Shown here one piece after another: positions 1 to 8,653 of a stretch of DNA of 64,000 nt (position 1 is its first letter; every line of letters begins with the position of its first letter). Made by a program: the position numbers and the translations under genes. The notes below the pieces were generated by a model. The model was given only the letters and a program-made list of their open reading frames with translations, was not told the DNA's origin and did no database searches. This stretch comes from UBA1479 sp038109305 (GTDB lineage: Bacteria; Pseudomonadota; Alphaproteobacteria; Rhodospirillales; Casp-alpha2): positions 1-64,000 of the forward strand of contig JAYNIR010000003.1 of assembly GCA_038109305.1 (NCBI GenBank), read 5' to 3'.

Positions 1-108
1 GGATCTGAACTGGCGTTTTTCACGCTGAAGCTCAAGCTATTCAAGCTGGATGGCGAGTTGGTCGGCCAGTGGTCCGATGACCTGGCTCTTGGCCAGATCA
101 AGTCGTAA
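1..108 (+). CDS. C-terminal end of an unknown protein (partial)
   Basis: The first 35 codons of the window read without a stop from base 1 and end at TAA 106-108. The translated tail contains alternating hydrophobic and basic residues (FFTLKLKLFKLDGELVG). An intrinsic terminator follows 25 bases after the stop, as expected for a real gene end. The start lies outside the window. No family can be recognised from 35 residues. It could belong to the element remnant to its right or to the flanking chromosome. Confidence 0.5.
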   Translation, partial: GSELAFFTLKLKLFKLDGELVGQWSDDLALGQIKS

Positions 109-133
109 GCGCTTTTTCAAATTTTAGGATCGG

Positions 134-166
134 AGCCGCCCCATTTGGGGTGGTTCTTTTTCTTTA
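134..166 (+). terminator. Intrinsic terminator after the partial gene
   Basis: A 9-bp stem (134-142 with 147-155, two G-U pairs) closes a 4-base ATTT loop and is followed by a T-rich tract at 157-166. It sits 25 bases after the stop codon at 108 and fits rho-independent termination of the leftmost gene. Confidence 0.7.
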
Positions 167-644
167 ATGTCACGTTCCATATGCCCTCGGATGACATTTT
201 TCTGCGGGTAAACACAAGGGCATGAACCGAGCTGCCGTAGATGCGGGCACATCACAGGTCGGACTGGTCGGCACAGGTCTATTTACATAGTACGCCCGGT
301 CCAGCAGCTTCCCTCGGATGGAAGGGCTGGGGAGGATTGCGACGCGCCGGCGATCCGACGGATTTGAAGCTCGTTCTAGCCAGTCGTCACGCTCCGGGCT
401 CTTGCAGACCCGGATGGCGGTCAGATGTTTTGTGTCAGTATAAAAATGACGAGGGACACCTCATGTCCTAATTTTAAATTGGTCAGTGCGTAATTTGCTC
501 CGTCCGTGTTCAGCGGCGTAGGCGTAACAGACGAAGGATCCCATCGTGGCATCTGGGTCTGGGGCTTGTGATAAAGTGGCTATCGGTCGGCCGGGGAACC
601 CTCTCTATTAAAGTACTGGTTCCCCTGATGTCGGCGGGGGCACA
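167..644. other. Intergenic or decayed stretch without a supported gene
   Basis: About 480 bases. Open frames exist on both strands but none has a recognisable domain, a convincing ribosome site and coding-like third positions together. The segment lies between the terminator of the left gene and the end of the IS3 remnant, so it is probably debris of the same integrated element. A small perfect inverted repeat (GGACA-5-TGTCC) lies near 454-468. Confidence 0.5.
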
Positions 645-1345
645 TGACCCGCCCCCACGAACAATACCAGAGCTTATGTTAGAGCCCTGCTCGATGTGAA
701 GTCCCGATCTGGCTGAAGCCTTTATGTAGCGAAGGCCGGATCGGGCCCTCTCGGCACCCTTGCCTCCGGCGCCGGCGGCCTGTAGCCGAGTGCGCTGTGC
801 GGCCTGACGGTGTTATAGTGATGTCGCCCTTGTTCGATGAGCACTTTAGCCTTACTGAGCGTGTAGAAGATTTCCCCATTCAGAAGTTCATCCCGGAGCT
901 TGCCGTTAAAGCTTTCGTTGTAGCCGTTCTCCTAGGGGCTGCCGGGCTCAATGTAGAGCGTTCTGACATTGAGCCGGTTGCCAGGTACGGACCGCATTGG
1001 CCGTAAATTCTAAACCGTTATCGGACCGAATATGATCCGGCGGACCGTGCTCTACGAACAGGCCGGTCAGGCAGTGCAGGACGTCATCTGACGTCAGCCG
1101 ACTTTCTACATTCAAAGCCATGCACCGGCGGGTATATTCATCAATCTCCGTCAGAATTCGAAATGCCTTGCCGTCATGGGTTCGGGCATGGACTAAGTCA
1201 TAGGACCAGACATGGTTCGGCCAGCAGGGCCGAAGTCGGATACGGGAGCCGTCATTAAGCCAAAAACGGCTCCGTTTCTTCTGTTTTACGGGAACCTCTA
1301 GCTCCTCACGCCGCCAGATGCGCTCAACCCGCTTGTGGTTGATCC
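645..1345 (-). mobile_element. Truncated IS3-family insertion sequence
   Basis: The 3' half of an IS3-type element lies on the minus strand. The outer end is placed near 645, where TGACCCGCCCCC resembles the TG-starting inverted repeats of this family. The orfA part and the N-terminal half of orfB are missing, so there is no opposite inverted repeat. The truncated inner edge joins an integrase fragment directly at about 1345. The exact outer boundary is inference, because there is no second copy of the terminal repeat to align with. Confidence 0.6.
722..1345 (-). pseudogene. IS3-family transposase OrfB, C-terminal remnant
   Basis: The translation contains the DDE integrase core of IS3 elements: HKRVERIWRREELEVP, then WSYDLVHARTHDGKAF (first Asp) and DNGLEF (second Asp). 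After TW near 985 the frame is lost, apparently by a 2-base deletion. The third part, LYIEPGSP, then ENGYNESFN with the catalytic Glu, then HHYNTVRPHSALGYRPP, continues in another frame to TAA at 722. In that frame the expected Trp before ENGY is a TAG stop. With N-terminal truncation, a frameshift and a nonsense codon it cannot make an active transposase. Confidence 0.85.
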
Positions 1346-1870
1346 GCCCGCGGACGCGACCAGCCGTTTCAGGGTTGGTCGTCCAAATTGGTTCAAGCAC
1401 CTTCAGGACCAGATTGGTATCGACTGCCTGAACCGGCAGGGTGCCGATGACGGGGTAGGCATGGTGACCAGTGTCGAGGTCCACTGCGCCGCGTGCTTAT
1501 AGTTGGTCCAGGCCCCCTCGTTATTGCGGATATAGGCCTCGGCGGCATCCTTGAAGCTGACTGCCTTAACCGTGTCGGCGAGTGCTTGAATCCTGGCACC
1601 TCGCCGGCTCTCTATCGAATCAAGGCCCTCGCGGACCAGCCTCCGGGTGTCGGCGGCCTTGTTTCGGGCTTCGTCCAGGGTGACGTGGCGGTCTCCGGCG
1701 GCACCGAGCCCCATGTGCCTGCGCTTGCCGCCCAGGCGAAACCGGAACACCCAGGTCTTCGCCCCGACCGGTGTGACCTGCAGGTATAGGCCGTCGCCGT
1801 CTGCGTAGAGCCCGGGCTTGGAGAGGTTGCGCACTGTTAGTGCCGTCAGGCGTTCCCGCGCGCGAACCAT
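1345..1870 (-). pseudogene. P4-type tyrosine recombinase (integrase), N-terminal remnant
   Basis: Starts at 1870 and reads leftward. It shows the N-terminal arm-binding (DUF4102-like) domain: LSKPGLYADGDGLYLQV, a WVFRFRLGGKRR strand, and the helical region LDEARNKAADTRRLVREG. The core-binding domain follows (SFKDAAEAYI, then AYPVIGTLPVQAVDTNLVLK and EPIWTTNPETAGRVRGRI). A one-base loss near 1462 breaks the frame between TLVT and AYPVIG. After RVRGRI the reading runs straight into the IS3 transposase, so the whole catalytic domain (Arg, His-x-x-Arg, Tyr) is gone. Its start lies 180 bases from the 3' end of tRNA-Ser in the same orientation, the classic position of an island integrase. Confidence 0.85.
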
Positions 1871-2050
1871 ATCCCGACCCTTCAGGGCGGGCGGAGGGCT
1901 TTTATACCCAACCTTTTACCCATCTATCTTATGTCGATGCTAGTAGACTTCGGCGGACAAGTCCAAACGCGCCGTTCCGAAAAAAAGGTCAGTTTCACGT
2001 GTTTTTTTCAGATTTAGTTGAATAGGCAGTGATGCAAGCAGACGTCACGG

Positions 2051-2140
2051 TGGCGGATGGGGAGGGATTCGAACCCTCGAGACGGTTTCCCGCCTGCTGG
2101 TTTTCAAGACCAGTGCCTTCAACCACTCGGCCACCCATCC
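2051..2140 (-). tRNA. tRNA-Ser(UGA)
   Basis: On the minus strand a 90-base tRNA folds with acceptor GGATGGG/CCCATCC, discriminator G and an encoded CCA end (2051-2053). The anticodon stem-loop is CTGGT-CTTGAAA-ACCAG with anticodon TGA. A long variable arm and a GGTTCGAATCC T-loop are present. The 3' end faces the integrase remnant and is the probable attachment site of the element to its left. No second copy of the tRNA 3' end is visible in the window. Confidence 0.95.
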
Positions 2141-2435
2141 GAATGCGCCCGCGGGTGCTGTACTGTCTCTATGGTGCGCTCTCGCGTGTCAAGAGAGGAC
2201 TGGCGCGGGTCAAAATGGTCCAGATGAAATCCGGTGCCGGGCGCCGACGGCGGGAAAACGCCGGAAGCGTGCGGCGAAGTGCGCGAAGGAATCGGGGGAG
2301 ATAAGAACCCACTCTAGATCGGTGATAGGCGGCAAATCCAACGTCGCGGAGTGCATCTGCTCGCCTTGGCACTGTCGGGTGCAACGCTGGAAACGGCGCT
2401 TGGCCCGAAACAAACGTCTTGGGAGGCTCTTCAAC
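2141..2435. other. Spacer with no supported gene
   Basis: About 295 bases upstream of tRNA-Ser. Minus-strand frames of 71-74 codons exist here, but they overlap each other, are rich in Arg from GC bias and match no family I recognise. A decayed gene is possible. Confidence 0.4.
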
Positions 2436-2552
2436 CTAGAACAGCTTCAGCAGGCTGCTTTCGATCAGGTGGACGGCGCCGAAAACGGCGATCATGCCAC
2501 CGGTCGCGAGGCCGACCGTATTGCCGAGAAATTTCGTGAATTTGTTGCTCAT
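2436..2552 (-). CDS. 38-residue putative single-pass membrane protein
   Basis: Reading leftward from ATG at 2552 gives 38 codons ending in TAG at 2436. The protein starts MSNKFTKFLGNTVG, has a hydrophobic glycine-rich stretch at about residues 10-30 (VGLATGGMIAVFGAVHLI) and ends ESSLLKLF. A purine-rich AGGAA ribosome site lies 8-10 bases before the ATG. Nearly all codons end in G or C, as in neighbouring real genes, although the surroundings are AT-rich. No family is recognised; a small inner-membrane protein is the likeliest reading. Confidence 0.6.
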   Translation of the reverse strand: MSNKFTKFLGNTVGLATGGMIAVFGAVHLIESSLLKLF

Positions 2553-2866
2553 TTCTTGAGTTCCTGTCCCTTCTGCCGGGTATCCGGCGGCTCCAATGTC
2601 ATTAATTGTTCGTTAAAACGAAAAATTCTCAGTGACCGGGGTCAAACTATGAGAATTTTTATAATATGCTGATAATAAATACAAATTTTACCGACCCGTG
2701 GATCGACATTTACCCACTTTCTTAAAAAGTGAGGCGGAGCACATGTTTTTTTTAAAAAGTCAACAGAAGGGGTTGAAAAAAGTTTTGCAGATTGCTAGGC
2801 TAAGCCTATAATTCGTGTTTAGTGGTTTAATGACGCGTATTGTTGGTTCAGAAGGGACCGCTCTAA
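2553..2866. other. AT-rich intergenic region
   Basis: About 310 bases, much richer in A and T than the surroundings (especially 2590-2820), with runs of A and T and no supported gene. It separates the 38-residue ORF (leftward) from a small hypothetical gene (rightward), so it must contain divergent promoters. The composition suggests either a promoter-rich spacer or acquired DNA. Confidence 0.5.
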
Positions 2867-3181
2867 ATGGTTGGTTCGGCACAGAAAGCGCCGGTCGCGA
2901 GTGCAGCTCTCTCCGCCCTTAATCTGGCGGTAGTGCGTCAAGTCGTGTTCGAACGAGCCGCTGAACAAATCTCCGAAAAAAGCAAGCGGTCTACGGAAGC
3001 CGTCGTCCAGACGGCCGAAAAAACGCGGCGGCGCTCCGAGGCGGTTGATGTCGTGATCGAACAGAACGAAGGCCGGACAAGTAAGCACATCGACAACACC
3101 CACGAAGCGCAGGCTAAAGGCGAAACATCGACGCCGGATCCGGAGCAACACCGAGGGGGCGCCGTCGACATTCATGTCTGA
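2867..3181 (+). CDS. Small hypothetical protein, 104 residues
   Basis: Starts with ATG preceded by AGAAGGGA about 9 bases upstream, a good ribosome site. The N-terminal third (SAALSALNLAVVRQVVFERAAEQI) is an amphipathic helix; the middle is highly charged and the end is GGAVDIHV. Short proteins with an N-terminal helix and a VDI-type C-terminus occur in motile alphaproteobacteria, but I cannot name this one. It stands alone between an AT-rich spacer and ydcF. The codon use is mildly less biased than in neighbours. Confidence 0.55.
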   Translation: MVGSAQKAPVASAALSALNLAVVRQVVFERAAEQISEKSKRSTEAVVQTAEKTRRRSEAVDVVIEQNEGRTSKHIDNTHEAQAKGETSTPDPEQHRGGAVDIHV

Positions 3182-3381
3182 CCGCGCTGCATCTCTTAAT
3201 CCCTTAATTTCAATGTATTAAACATCCAGAAACGCGGCCGTCTGCGCCACGGCGACCGAGAACCGATGCCTTGCGATTGTTTGGACGTCGACCCGGCCAA
3301 AGTCCGAGAAAAATGTGGATGCGCGGCGGGATGACCGATTTTTCAGGCGCGTCCACGCGGTGCGCGGAGTAGTCTGCGCCC

Positions 3382-4179
3382 ATGTATTTCGCCGCTTCGA
3401 AAGTTTTTTGGTTTATCGCAAAGCCGTCGACGGTTTTGCTGCTCTCCCTGACCGTCGGCCTGGTCCTACGCCTGAGCAAGTTTAGAAAGTTGAGCACTTG
3501 CTTGGTGCTCATGGGCCTTACCGGGTTTTGGCTGGCCGCGGCATTGCCCGCCGGCCCGACCATGATGCGGGTACTTGAAACCCGGTTCCCGACACAATCC
3601 GATTTGCCCGAACGGATCGGAGGGATCATAGTTCTGGGGGGCGCTTTGTCGCCGGAACTGTCGCAGGCGACGGGCCGCTTGAACTTGAATGGAAATGTAG
3701 AAAGATACTTATATTTCAAAATATTATCTGACAAATACCCTGCAGCGCTGCTGATTTTCACCGGCGGATCGGGCAATCCACTCAGGCCGGACGCCCGGGA
3801 AGGGGATTATGTCGCCGAGATAGCGGCGGCCATGGGGCTCGATCCGCATCGCATCCTGATTGAGCGCGACTCGCGAAACACTTTTGAAAACGCCGAATTC
3901 AGCAAAAAGTTGGCCGGCCCTGCCGCGGACCAGCCGTGGATTTTAATCACGTCGGCGCGCCATATGCCGCGCGCAGTCGGGGTTTTCCGGCACCATGGCT
4001 GGAAAGTCATCGCTTACCCGGTTGACCATACTCTCGACCCCGTAGGCACCGCCGGCGGCGTGGGGTTCAATTTTCTCGGCGGCTTGGCGCAAGTCGATTC
4101 GGCGGTGCGGGAGTATATTGGCCTTGCGGCGGCCTATGTCCTAGGCCAATCAGATCGGTTGTTTCCTTCACCCGAGTAG
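3382..4179 (+). CDS. YdcF/ElyC-family membrane protein (DUF218)
   Basis: A 265-residue protein. Two hydrophobic segments lie at about residues 10-27 and 37-57, followed by a periplasmic-type DUF218 domain. Characteristic pieces are GGIIVLGGAL, LLIFTGGSG, the ERDSRNTFENA motif and ITSARHMPRAVGVFRHHGW near the end. Members such as SanA/ElyC/YdcF act in envelope integrity or peptidoglycan precursor metabolism; the exact reaction is unknown. It precedes a run of peptidoglycan genes on the same strand (transglycosylase, RlpA, DacC), which supports an envelope role. Confidence 0.85.
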   Translation: MYFAASKVFWFIAKPSTVLLLSLTVGLVLRLSKFRKLSTCLVLMGLTGFWLAAALPAGPTMMRVLETRFPTQSDLPERIGGIIVLGGALSPELSQATGRLNLNGNVERYLYFKILSDKYPAALLIFTGGSGNPLRPDAREGDYVAEIAAAMGLDPHRILIERDSRNTFENAEFSKKLAGPAADQPWILITSARHMPRAVGVFRHHGWKVIAYPVDHTLDPVGTAGGVGFNFLGGLAQVDSAVREYIGLAAAYVLGQSDRLFPSPE

Positions 4180-4259
4180 GCTCAGAACAGGCTTCGTTGC
4201 TGCATTTCCGGGCATGTGGCAGAAGTCATTATCGTGTCAGCCAAAACGGTCAGACTGCA

Positions 4260-5495
4260 GTGCCCTTAAAGAAGTACCTTAATATCGCGCCGGCGATCGC
4301 GCTTTCCGGCCTGCTTTTCGCGACGGGCTGCGCGGCGGCATCCGACCTGCCGACTTTCGACCCCGCGGCGTTTCGCGCCTGGATTGCGGAGGTTCAGCGC
4401 AAGGCCGTCGCGAAAGGAATGCCCGAGGCGAAGGTGACTGAAGCGCTTCGGACGGCGGAGTACCTCCCGCGCGTCATCGAGTTGGACCGCCGCCAGCCCG
4501 AGTTCACCATGACGTTCTGGCAATACTTCGCCAAAGCCATTTCGGATACCCGCGTCAAACGCGGAAAAGAACTCTTAAACAAACACCATAACTTACTATC
4601 AAATATAGAAAAAACATACGGCGTGCAGCCGCGGTTTATAGTCGCGTTCTGGGGCTTGGAAAGCAATTTCGGCGATTACACCGGGAGCTTTCCGCTCATC
4701 AGCTCACTTGCCACATTGTCGTTCGATCAGCGCCGACGCCGGTTTTTCGCGGAACAATTGCTCGCCGCCCTCGAGGTCGTGACCGCTGGCGACATACCGA
4801 CAACGGCGAAATCATCCTGGGCCGGCGCCATGGGAAATACGCAATTCATCCCGACAACGTATCGGGCACACGCCGTCGATTTCGATAAGGACGGCAAGCG
4901 GGATTTGTGGAACTCATTGCCTGACGTGTTCGCGTCCTCCGCCAAATTCCTTGCGTCTTCCGGCTGGGACAGACGCCATACCTGGGGTCGGGAAGTGGCG
5001 CTGCCGACAGGGTTCAATTTCGGTCTTTCCGGCCTTGAAACCCGCAAAAAGCTCAACGAATGGACCGCATTGGGCGTGACCCGGGCCGACGGTCGGCCGC
5101 TGCCCGACGCCGGCCTCGAAGCGTCGCTGATCATCCCCGCGGGCGCCTCGGGACCTGCGTTTCTGGTCTACAAGAACTTCCGGACGACCATGGTTTGGAA
5201 CCGCTCGGTCCTCTATGCGCTCGCGGTCGGCCATTTGTCCGACCGGCTGGCCGGCGAAGGCCGGCTGAAGGCGACACCCCCCGCCGACGACAAAGCGATT
5301 TCAATGCGGGACGCGCAATGGCTGCAGCGAACGCTAACGGACATGGGGTTCGATACCGGTGGGGTCGACGGCATCATCGGACCCGCAACAAGAGCAGCGA
5401 TCAGAGCTTATCAGAATAAAATCGGGACGCCTCAGGACGGGCACGCGGACCACGCCCTTATCCAATCCCTGAAATCCCGTCAGGGCCAAAAGTAG
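4260..5495 (+). CDS. Lytic murein transglycosylase (MltB family) with peptidoglycan-binding domain
   Basis: It cleaves the glycan strand of peptidoglycan in the periplasm. The catalytic domain shows FWGLESNFGDYTG, where Glu is the expected catalytic acid, and TQFIPTTYRAHAVDFD. A PG_binding_1 domain closes the protein (LQRTLTDMGFDTGGVDG, then GPATRAAIRAYQ). The start is uncertain. GTG at 4260 gives a good signal sequence (MPLKKYLNIAPAIALSGL, then a Cys in ATGC that could be a lipobox), while upstream GTG 4236 and TTG 4197 keep the frame but add residues that do not look like a signal peptide. No start has a strong ribosome site. It lies 80 bases before rlpA. Confidence 0.9.
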   Translation: MPLKKYLNIAPAIALSGLLFATGCAAASDLPTFDPAAFRAWIAEVQRKAVAKGMPEAKVTEALRTAEYLPRVIELDRRQPEFTMTFWQYFAKAISDTRVKRGKELLNKHHNLLSNIEKTYGVQPRFIVAFWGLESNFGDYTGSFPLISSLATLSFDQRRRRFFAEQLLAALEVVTAGDIPTTAKSSWAGAMGNTQFIPTTYRAHAVDFDKDGKRDLWNSLPDVFASSAKFLASSGWDRRHTWGREVALPTGFNFGLSGLETRKKLNEWTALGVTRADGRPLPDAGLEASLIIPAGASGPAFLVYKNFRTTMVWNRSVLYALAVGHLSDRLAGEGRLKATPPADDKAISMRDAQWLQRTLTDMGFDTGGVDGIIGPATRAAIRAYQNKIGTPQDGHADHALIQSLKSRQGQK

Positions 5496-5574
5496 GTGGT
5501 CGATTCAATTGAACCCGTATATCCACTAAGGTATTGGCTCAGGAAACACAGTATGTGCGATTTTTCGGCGAAAA

Positions 5575-6594
5575 ATGATGATAAATTTTAAGCGCAACGG
5601 ATTAGCCGTAGTCGGTTTCGCCGTCATGCTGGGCGGTTGCGCCGAGACGCAGTTCCTCATCGGGTCGACCAAGCGTCTGCAGGATCGCCTTGGCGGCGCC
5701 GGGACGACCTACAAAGTCGGCAATCCCTACGAAATCAACGGCACCTGGTATTACCCGAAAGAGGAGTGGGATTATGACGAAACCGGGATCGCGTCCTGGT
5801 ACGGCCCCAACTTCCACGGCAAAAAAACGGCCAACGGCGAACCCTATGACATGAACGAATTGACGGCGGCGCATCGGACTTTGCCGATGCCGTCGTTCGT
5901 CCGGGTGACCAACCTGGAAAACGGCCGGTCGATCGTGCTTAGGATCAACGACCGTGGTCCCTTCGCCAAGGGGCGGATCATTGACGTGTCCCGCCGAGGG
6001 GCGCAGTTGCTGGCCTTCGAAACCAACGGTACCGCGCGGGTGCGGGTGCAGGTCCTGGCGGATCAAAGTCAGGCGCAGAAGGCCGCCCTGGTGGGCGAAC
6101 GCCAGATCGCCGAAGAGGGCTCGCCAATCAACGTCGCCAAGCTTCCCAAGGCCGAAGTCAGTTCGACCGAATTGCCACCGCCGCCGGGCGCCGCCAGAAG
6201 CCCCGCCACACCGGCAGCGCAACCGGCCCATCCCGCCGGTGCGGGACCGACCCAGCACGCGGCGTTGCCTTCGTCCGGCCCAAGCCAGCCAGAACCGGTT
6301 TCCCGGCTTTCGCCGCTGTCCGAGGAAGAAGTCAAAAACGTGCCGGTAACACCGACGCAGATCTACGTGCAGGCTGGTGCCTTCACAAATTACCAGAACG
6401 CTGTCAAAACCCAACTGAACATCGGGCGGTACATTAAAGCGGACGTTTCCCATGTGCTTGTCGGCAACCGGGACTTTTACCGCGTGCGCATTGGGCCGCT
6501 TACCGACGTTCAGGCCGCAGATGAAGCCTTGGCGACCGTGCAACGGATCGGGTTTACAGGGGCGCGGATCATCGTCGCCGAAACCGGCAAATGA
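5575..6594 (+). CDS. rlpA: RlpA-family septal-ring lytic transglycosylase with SPOR domain
   Basis: A 339-residue lipoprotein. The signal sequence ends in VMLGGC, a lipobox with Cys near residue 22. The double-psi beta-barrel domain (about residues 60-155) has GIASWYGPNFHGKKTANGE, AAHRTLPMPSFVRV and INDRGPF, containing the Asp and His expected for activity on naked glycan strands. A Pro/Ala-rich linker follows, then a C-terminal SPOR domain (IYVQAGAFTNYQNA to RVRIGPL) that binds denuded glycans at the septum. It is followed by dacC, the usual alphaproteobacterial order. ATG 5575 and ATG 5578 are both possible starts. Confidence 0.93.
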   Translation: MMINFKRNGLAVVGFAVMLGGCAETQFLIGSTKRLQDRLGGAGTTYKVGNPYEINGTWYYPKEEWDYDETGIASWYGPNFHGKKTANGEPYDMNELTAAHRTLPMPSFVRVTNLENGRSIVLRINDRGPFAKGRIIDVSRRGAQLLAFETNGTARVRVQVLADQSQAQKAALVGERQIAEEGSPINVAKLPKAEVSSTELPPPPGAARSPATPAAQPAHPAGAGPTQHAALPSSGPSQPEPVSRLSPLSEEEVKNVPVTPTQIYVQAGAFTNYQNAVKTQLNIGRYIKADVSHVLVGNRDFYRVRIGPLTDVQAADEALATVQRIGFTGARIIVAETGK

Positions 6595-6750
6595 CCGGGC
6601 CGATGTCTCGCCGCGGAAAGGATGACGATTTCCGGTCACGAACAGGACTGCCGAAATTTCGCCGGAAACCCGGCGTTCGATGGGCGGTGTCGACGCGCCG
6701 TATCGTCATCGGTTGACGTGGAAAATCCAAAAGATCAAGGAAGTGTACTC

Positions 6751-7905
6751 GTGCATAATGTTTTTAAATCAATAGGCTATTTTGTCATTTTCATGACCGC
6801 CCTGAGCCAGGCGGCGCGCGCGGATACGATCTATACGGAGGCCCGCGAAGCCATCCTCGTCGACGCCGCGACGGGTGCGGTTCTGTTTTCCAAATCCGGC
6901 GATGAGCCTATGCCGCCTGCGTCCATGAGCAAGATGATGTCCGTCTACATGGTCTTTTCACGGCTCAAGGAAGGCAGCTTGTCTCTTGATGAGACCCTAC
7001 CGGTGAGCGAAAACGCGTGGCGTAAGGGCGGCGCTAAAAGCGGCGGATCGACGATGTTTCTCAAACCCGGCAGCCGGGTGAAAGTCGAAGATCTGTTGAG
7101 GGGTATCATCGTCCAGTCCGGCAACGACGCCTGCATCGTCATCGCCGAGGCGCTTGCCGGCAGTGAAACCGCATTTGCCGAAGCCATGACGGCAAAGGCG
7201 CGGTCGATCGGCATGACCAATTCAACATTCGTCAATTCCACCGGCTGGCCGGATCCGAACCACCGGACGACGGCGAAAGACCTGGCGATCCTGGCGAACC
7301 GGACAATCCAAGATTTTCCGGAATTATACCATTTCTATTCAGAGCAGGCGTTCGAGTTCAACGGCATTCGCCAGTTCAACAGGAATCCCCTTTTAGGCCG
7401 AAGCCCCGGCGCCGACGGTCTCAAGACCGGCCATACCAAAGAAGCCGGTTTCGGGCTGACCGCATCGGCCAAACGCGGCGACCGCAGACTGACGCTTGTG
7501 ATCAACGGCTTGCCGAGCAAGAAAGCACGGATGGAAGAGCCGCTCCGGTTGATCGATTGGGGCTTCCGGGAGTTCAACAATTACGCGCTGTTCAAGGCGG
7601 GTGAAGTGATCGACACGGTCAGCGTCTGGCTCGGCACCAATGCGACGGTCCCGCTGATCGTCAAGGACCCGCTGTTTCTGACGCTGTCGCGCAAGGATCG
7701 GGCCGGCATGAAGGTCACGGCCACCTATCAAAAACCGATCCCGGCGCCCATTGCGGCGGGACAGAAGGTCGGCACGGTGACTTTTACGTTTCCGAGGCGG
7801 GAGGCCATTGTCGTGCCGCTCATCGCCGGTGACGAAGTCTCGCAATTAGGCGCTTTTAGTAGGGTGATCAGCGCCGTCCGATATATCATTTTCGGTGAAT
7901 CCTGA
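6751..7905 (+). CDS. dacC: D-alanyl-D-alanine carboxypeptidase (PBP5/6 type)
   Basis: It trims the terminal D-Ala of peptidoglycan stem peptides in the periplasm. The three serine-transferase motifs are present: S-x-x-K in PASMSKMMS, S-x-N in QSGNDACI and KTG in GLKTGHTKEAG. A C-terminal PBP5-type beta domain follows. I choose GTG 6751: it has AAGGAAG 8 bases upstream and gives a clean signal peptide (HNVFKSIGYFVIFMTALSQ, cut after ARA). The frame is open to ATG 6622, but those extra 43 residues are hydrophilic and would hide the signal. It lies about 100 bases before tmk. Confidence 0.93.
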   Translation: MHNVFKSIGYFVIFMTALSQAARADTIYTEAREAILVDAATGAVLFSKSGDEPMPPASMSKMMSVYMVFSRLKEGSLSLDETLPVSENAWRKGGAKSGGSTMFLKPGSRVKVEDLLRGIIVQSGNDACIVIAEALAGSETAFAEAMTAKARSIGMTNSTFVNSTGWPDPNHRTTAKDLAILANRTIQDFPELYHFYSEQAFEFNGIRQFNRNPLLGRSPGADGLKTGHTKEAGFGLTASAKRGDRRLTLVINGLPSKKARMEEPLRLIDWGFREFNNYALFKAGEVIDTVSVWLGTNATVPLIVKDPLFLTLSRKDRAGMKVTATYQKPIPAPIAAGQKVGTVTFTFPRREAIVVPLIAGDEVSQLGAFSRVISAVRYIIFGES

Positions 7906-8005
7906 CACTGTGATCGGTGTCTCGGTCTGCGCGGCCGGTCGGACAAGGCTGGAAAGCGGCAAAGGCCCGGCGAACCTGACTTGATCTCGATAATCGGAGT
8001 ATTCC

Positions 8006-8653
8006 ATGGCACGCGGTAAGTTCATCACCCTGGAAGGCGGCGAGGGCAGCGGCAAGTCGACGCAGGCGGCGATCCTTGCCCGGCTTCTCGAGGCCGCGTC
8101 CGTCGACGTGATGGTGACCCGCGAACCCGGCGGCACCGAAGGCGCGGAACAGATCCGCGACCTGCTGGTCAACGGGTCCGTCGATCGCTGGCAGCCGATG
8201 GCCGAAGCCTTGTTGCACACGGCGGCGCGAGTCGAACACGTGGAAACCGCCATCAGACCGGCATTGGCGCAAGGGACATGGGTGATCTGCGACCGTTTCG
8301 CCGATTCCACCTGCGCCTACCAGGGCGGCGGCCATGGATTGGGGTTGGAAGCGATCGATGCGATCACCCGCGATGCGTTGGGCTCGTTCATCCCCGACCT
8401 GACATTCGTTCTCGACATTCCGGTGAAAGAGGGGCTTGCCCGGGCCTTCGGACGGTCCGACGCGGAAGACCGGTACGAGCGAATGGACGTGGATTTTCAC
8501 CACCGCATCCGCGACACGTTCATCACCATCGCCGAAAAAGAACCCGAGCGCTGCCGCGTCATAGACGCAAACCGCCCAGTTCAGGCCGTCGAGGCCGATA
8601 TCAGGGCGGCGGTCATACAACGCTTCGACCTGACTTTGCCGGATCACAGCTGA
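8006..8653 (+). CDS. tmk: Thymidylate kinase
   Basis: It phosphorylates dTMP to dTDP in the cytoplasm. The 215 residues are normal for the family. The P-loop GGEGSGKSTQA is at residues 10-20, followed by TREPGGTEGAEQIRDLL and CDRFADSTCAYQGGG (the DR-Y/F motif). GGAGT lies 9 bases before ATG. Its TGA stop shares a base with the ATG of holB (8653), so the two are translationally coupled, in the common dacC-tmk-holB-metG-tatD order. Confidence 0.97.
   Translation: MARGKFITLEGGEGSGKSTQAAILARLLEAASVDVMVTREPGGTEGAEQIRDLLVNGSVDRWQPMAEALLHTAARVEHVETAIRPALAQGTWVICDRFADSTCAYQGGGHGLGLEAIDAITRDALGSFIPDLTFVLDIPVKEGLARAFGRSDAEDRYERMDVDFHHRIRDTFITIAEKEPERCRVIDANRPVQAVEADIRAAVIQRFDLTLPDHS

Noticed and set aside
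241..471. 76-codon ORF in the left remnant region
   Set aside because: No domain, no ribosome site; random frame in decayed DNA.
2051..2140. Second copy of the tRNA-Ser 3' end (direct repeat) within the left 2 kb
   Set aside because: Searched by eye for the 3' 12-20 bases; no match outside the tRNA.
2169..2434. Overlapping minus-strand frames of 71-74 codons
   Set aside because: Mutually overlapping, Arg-rich and without family match; a decayed gene cannot be excluded but is not supported.
5602..6639. Minus-strand ORF of 345 codons
   Set aside because: Antisense of rlpA; no motif or ribosome site.
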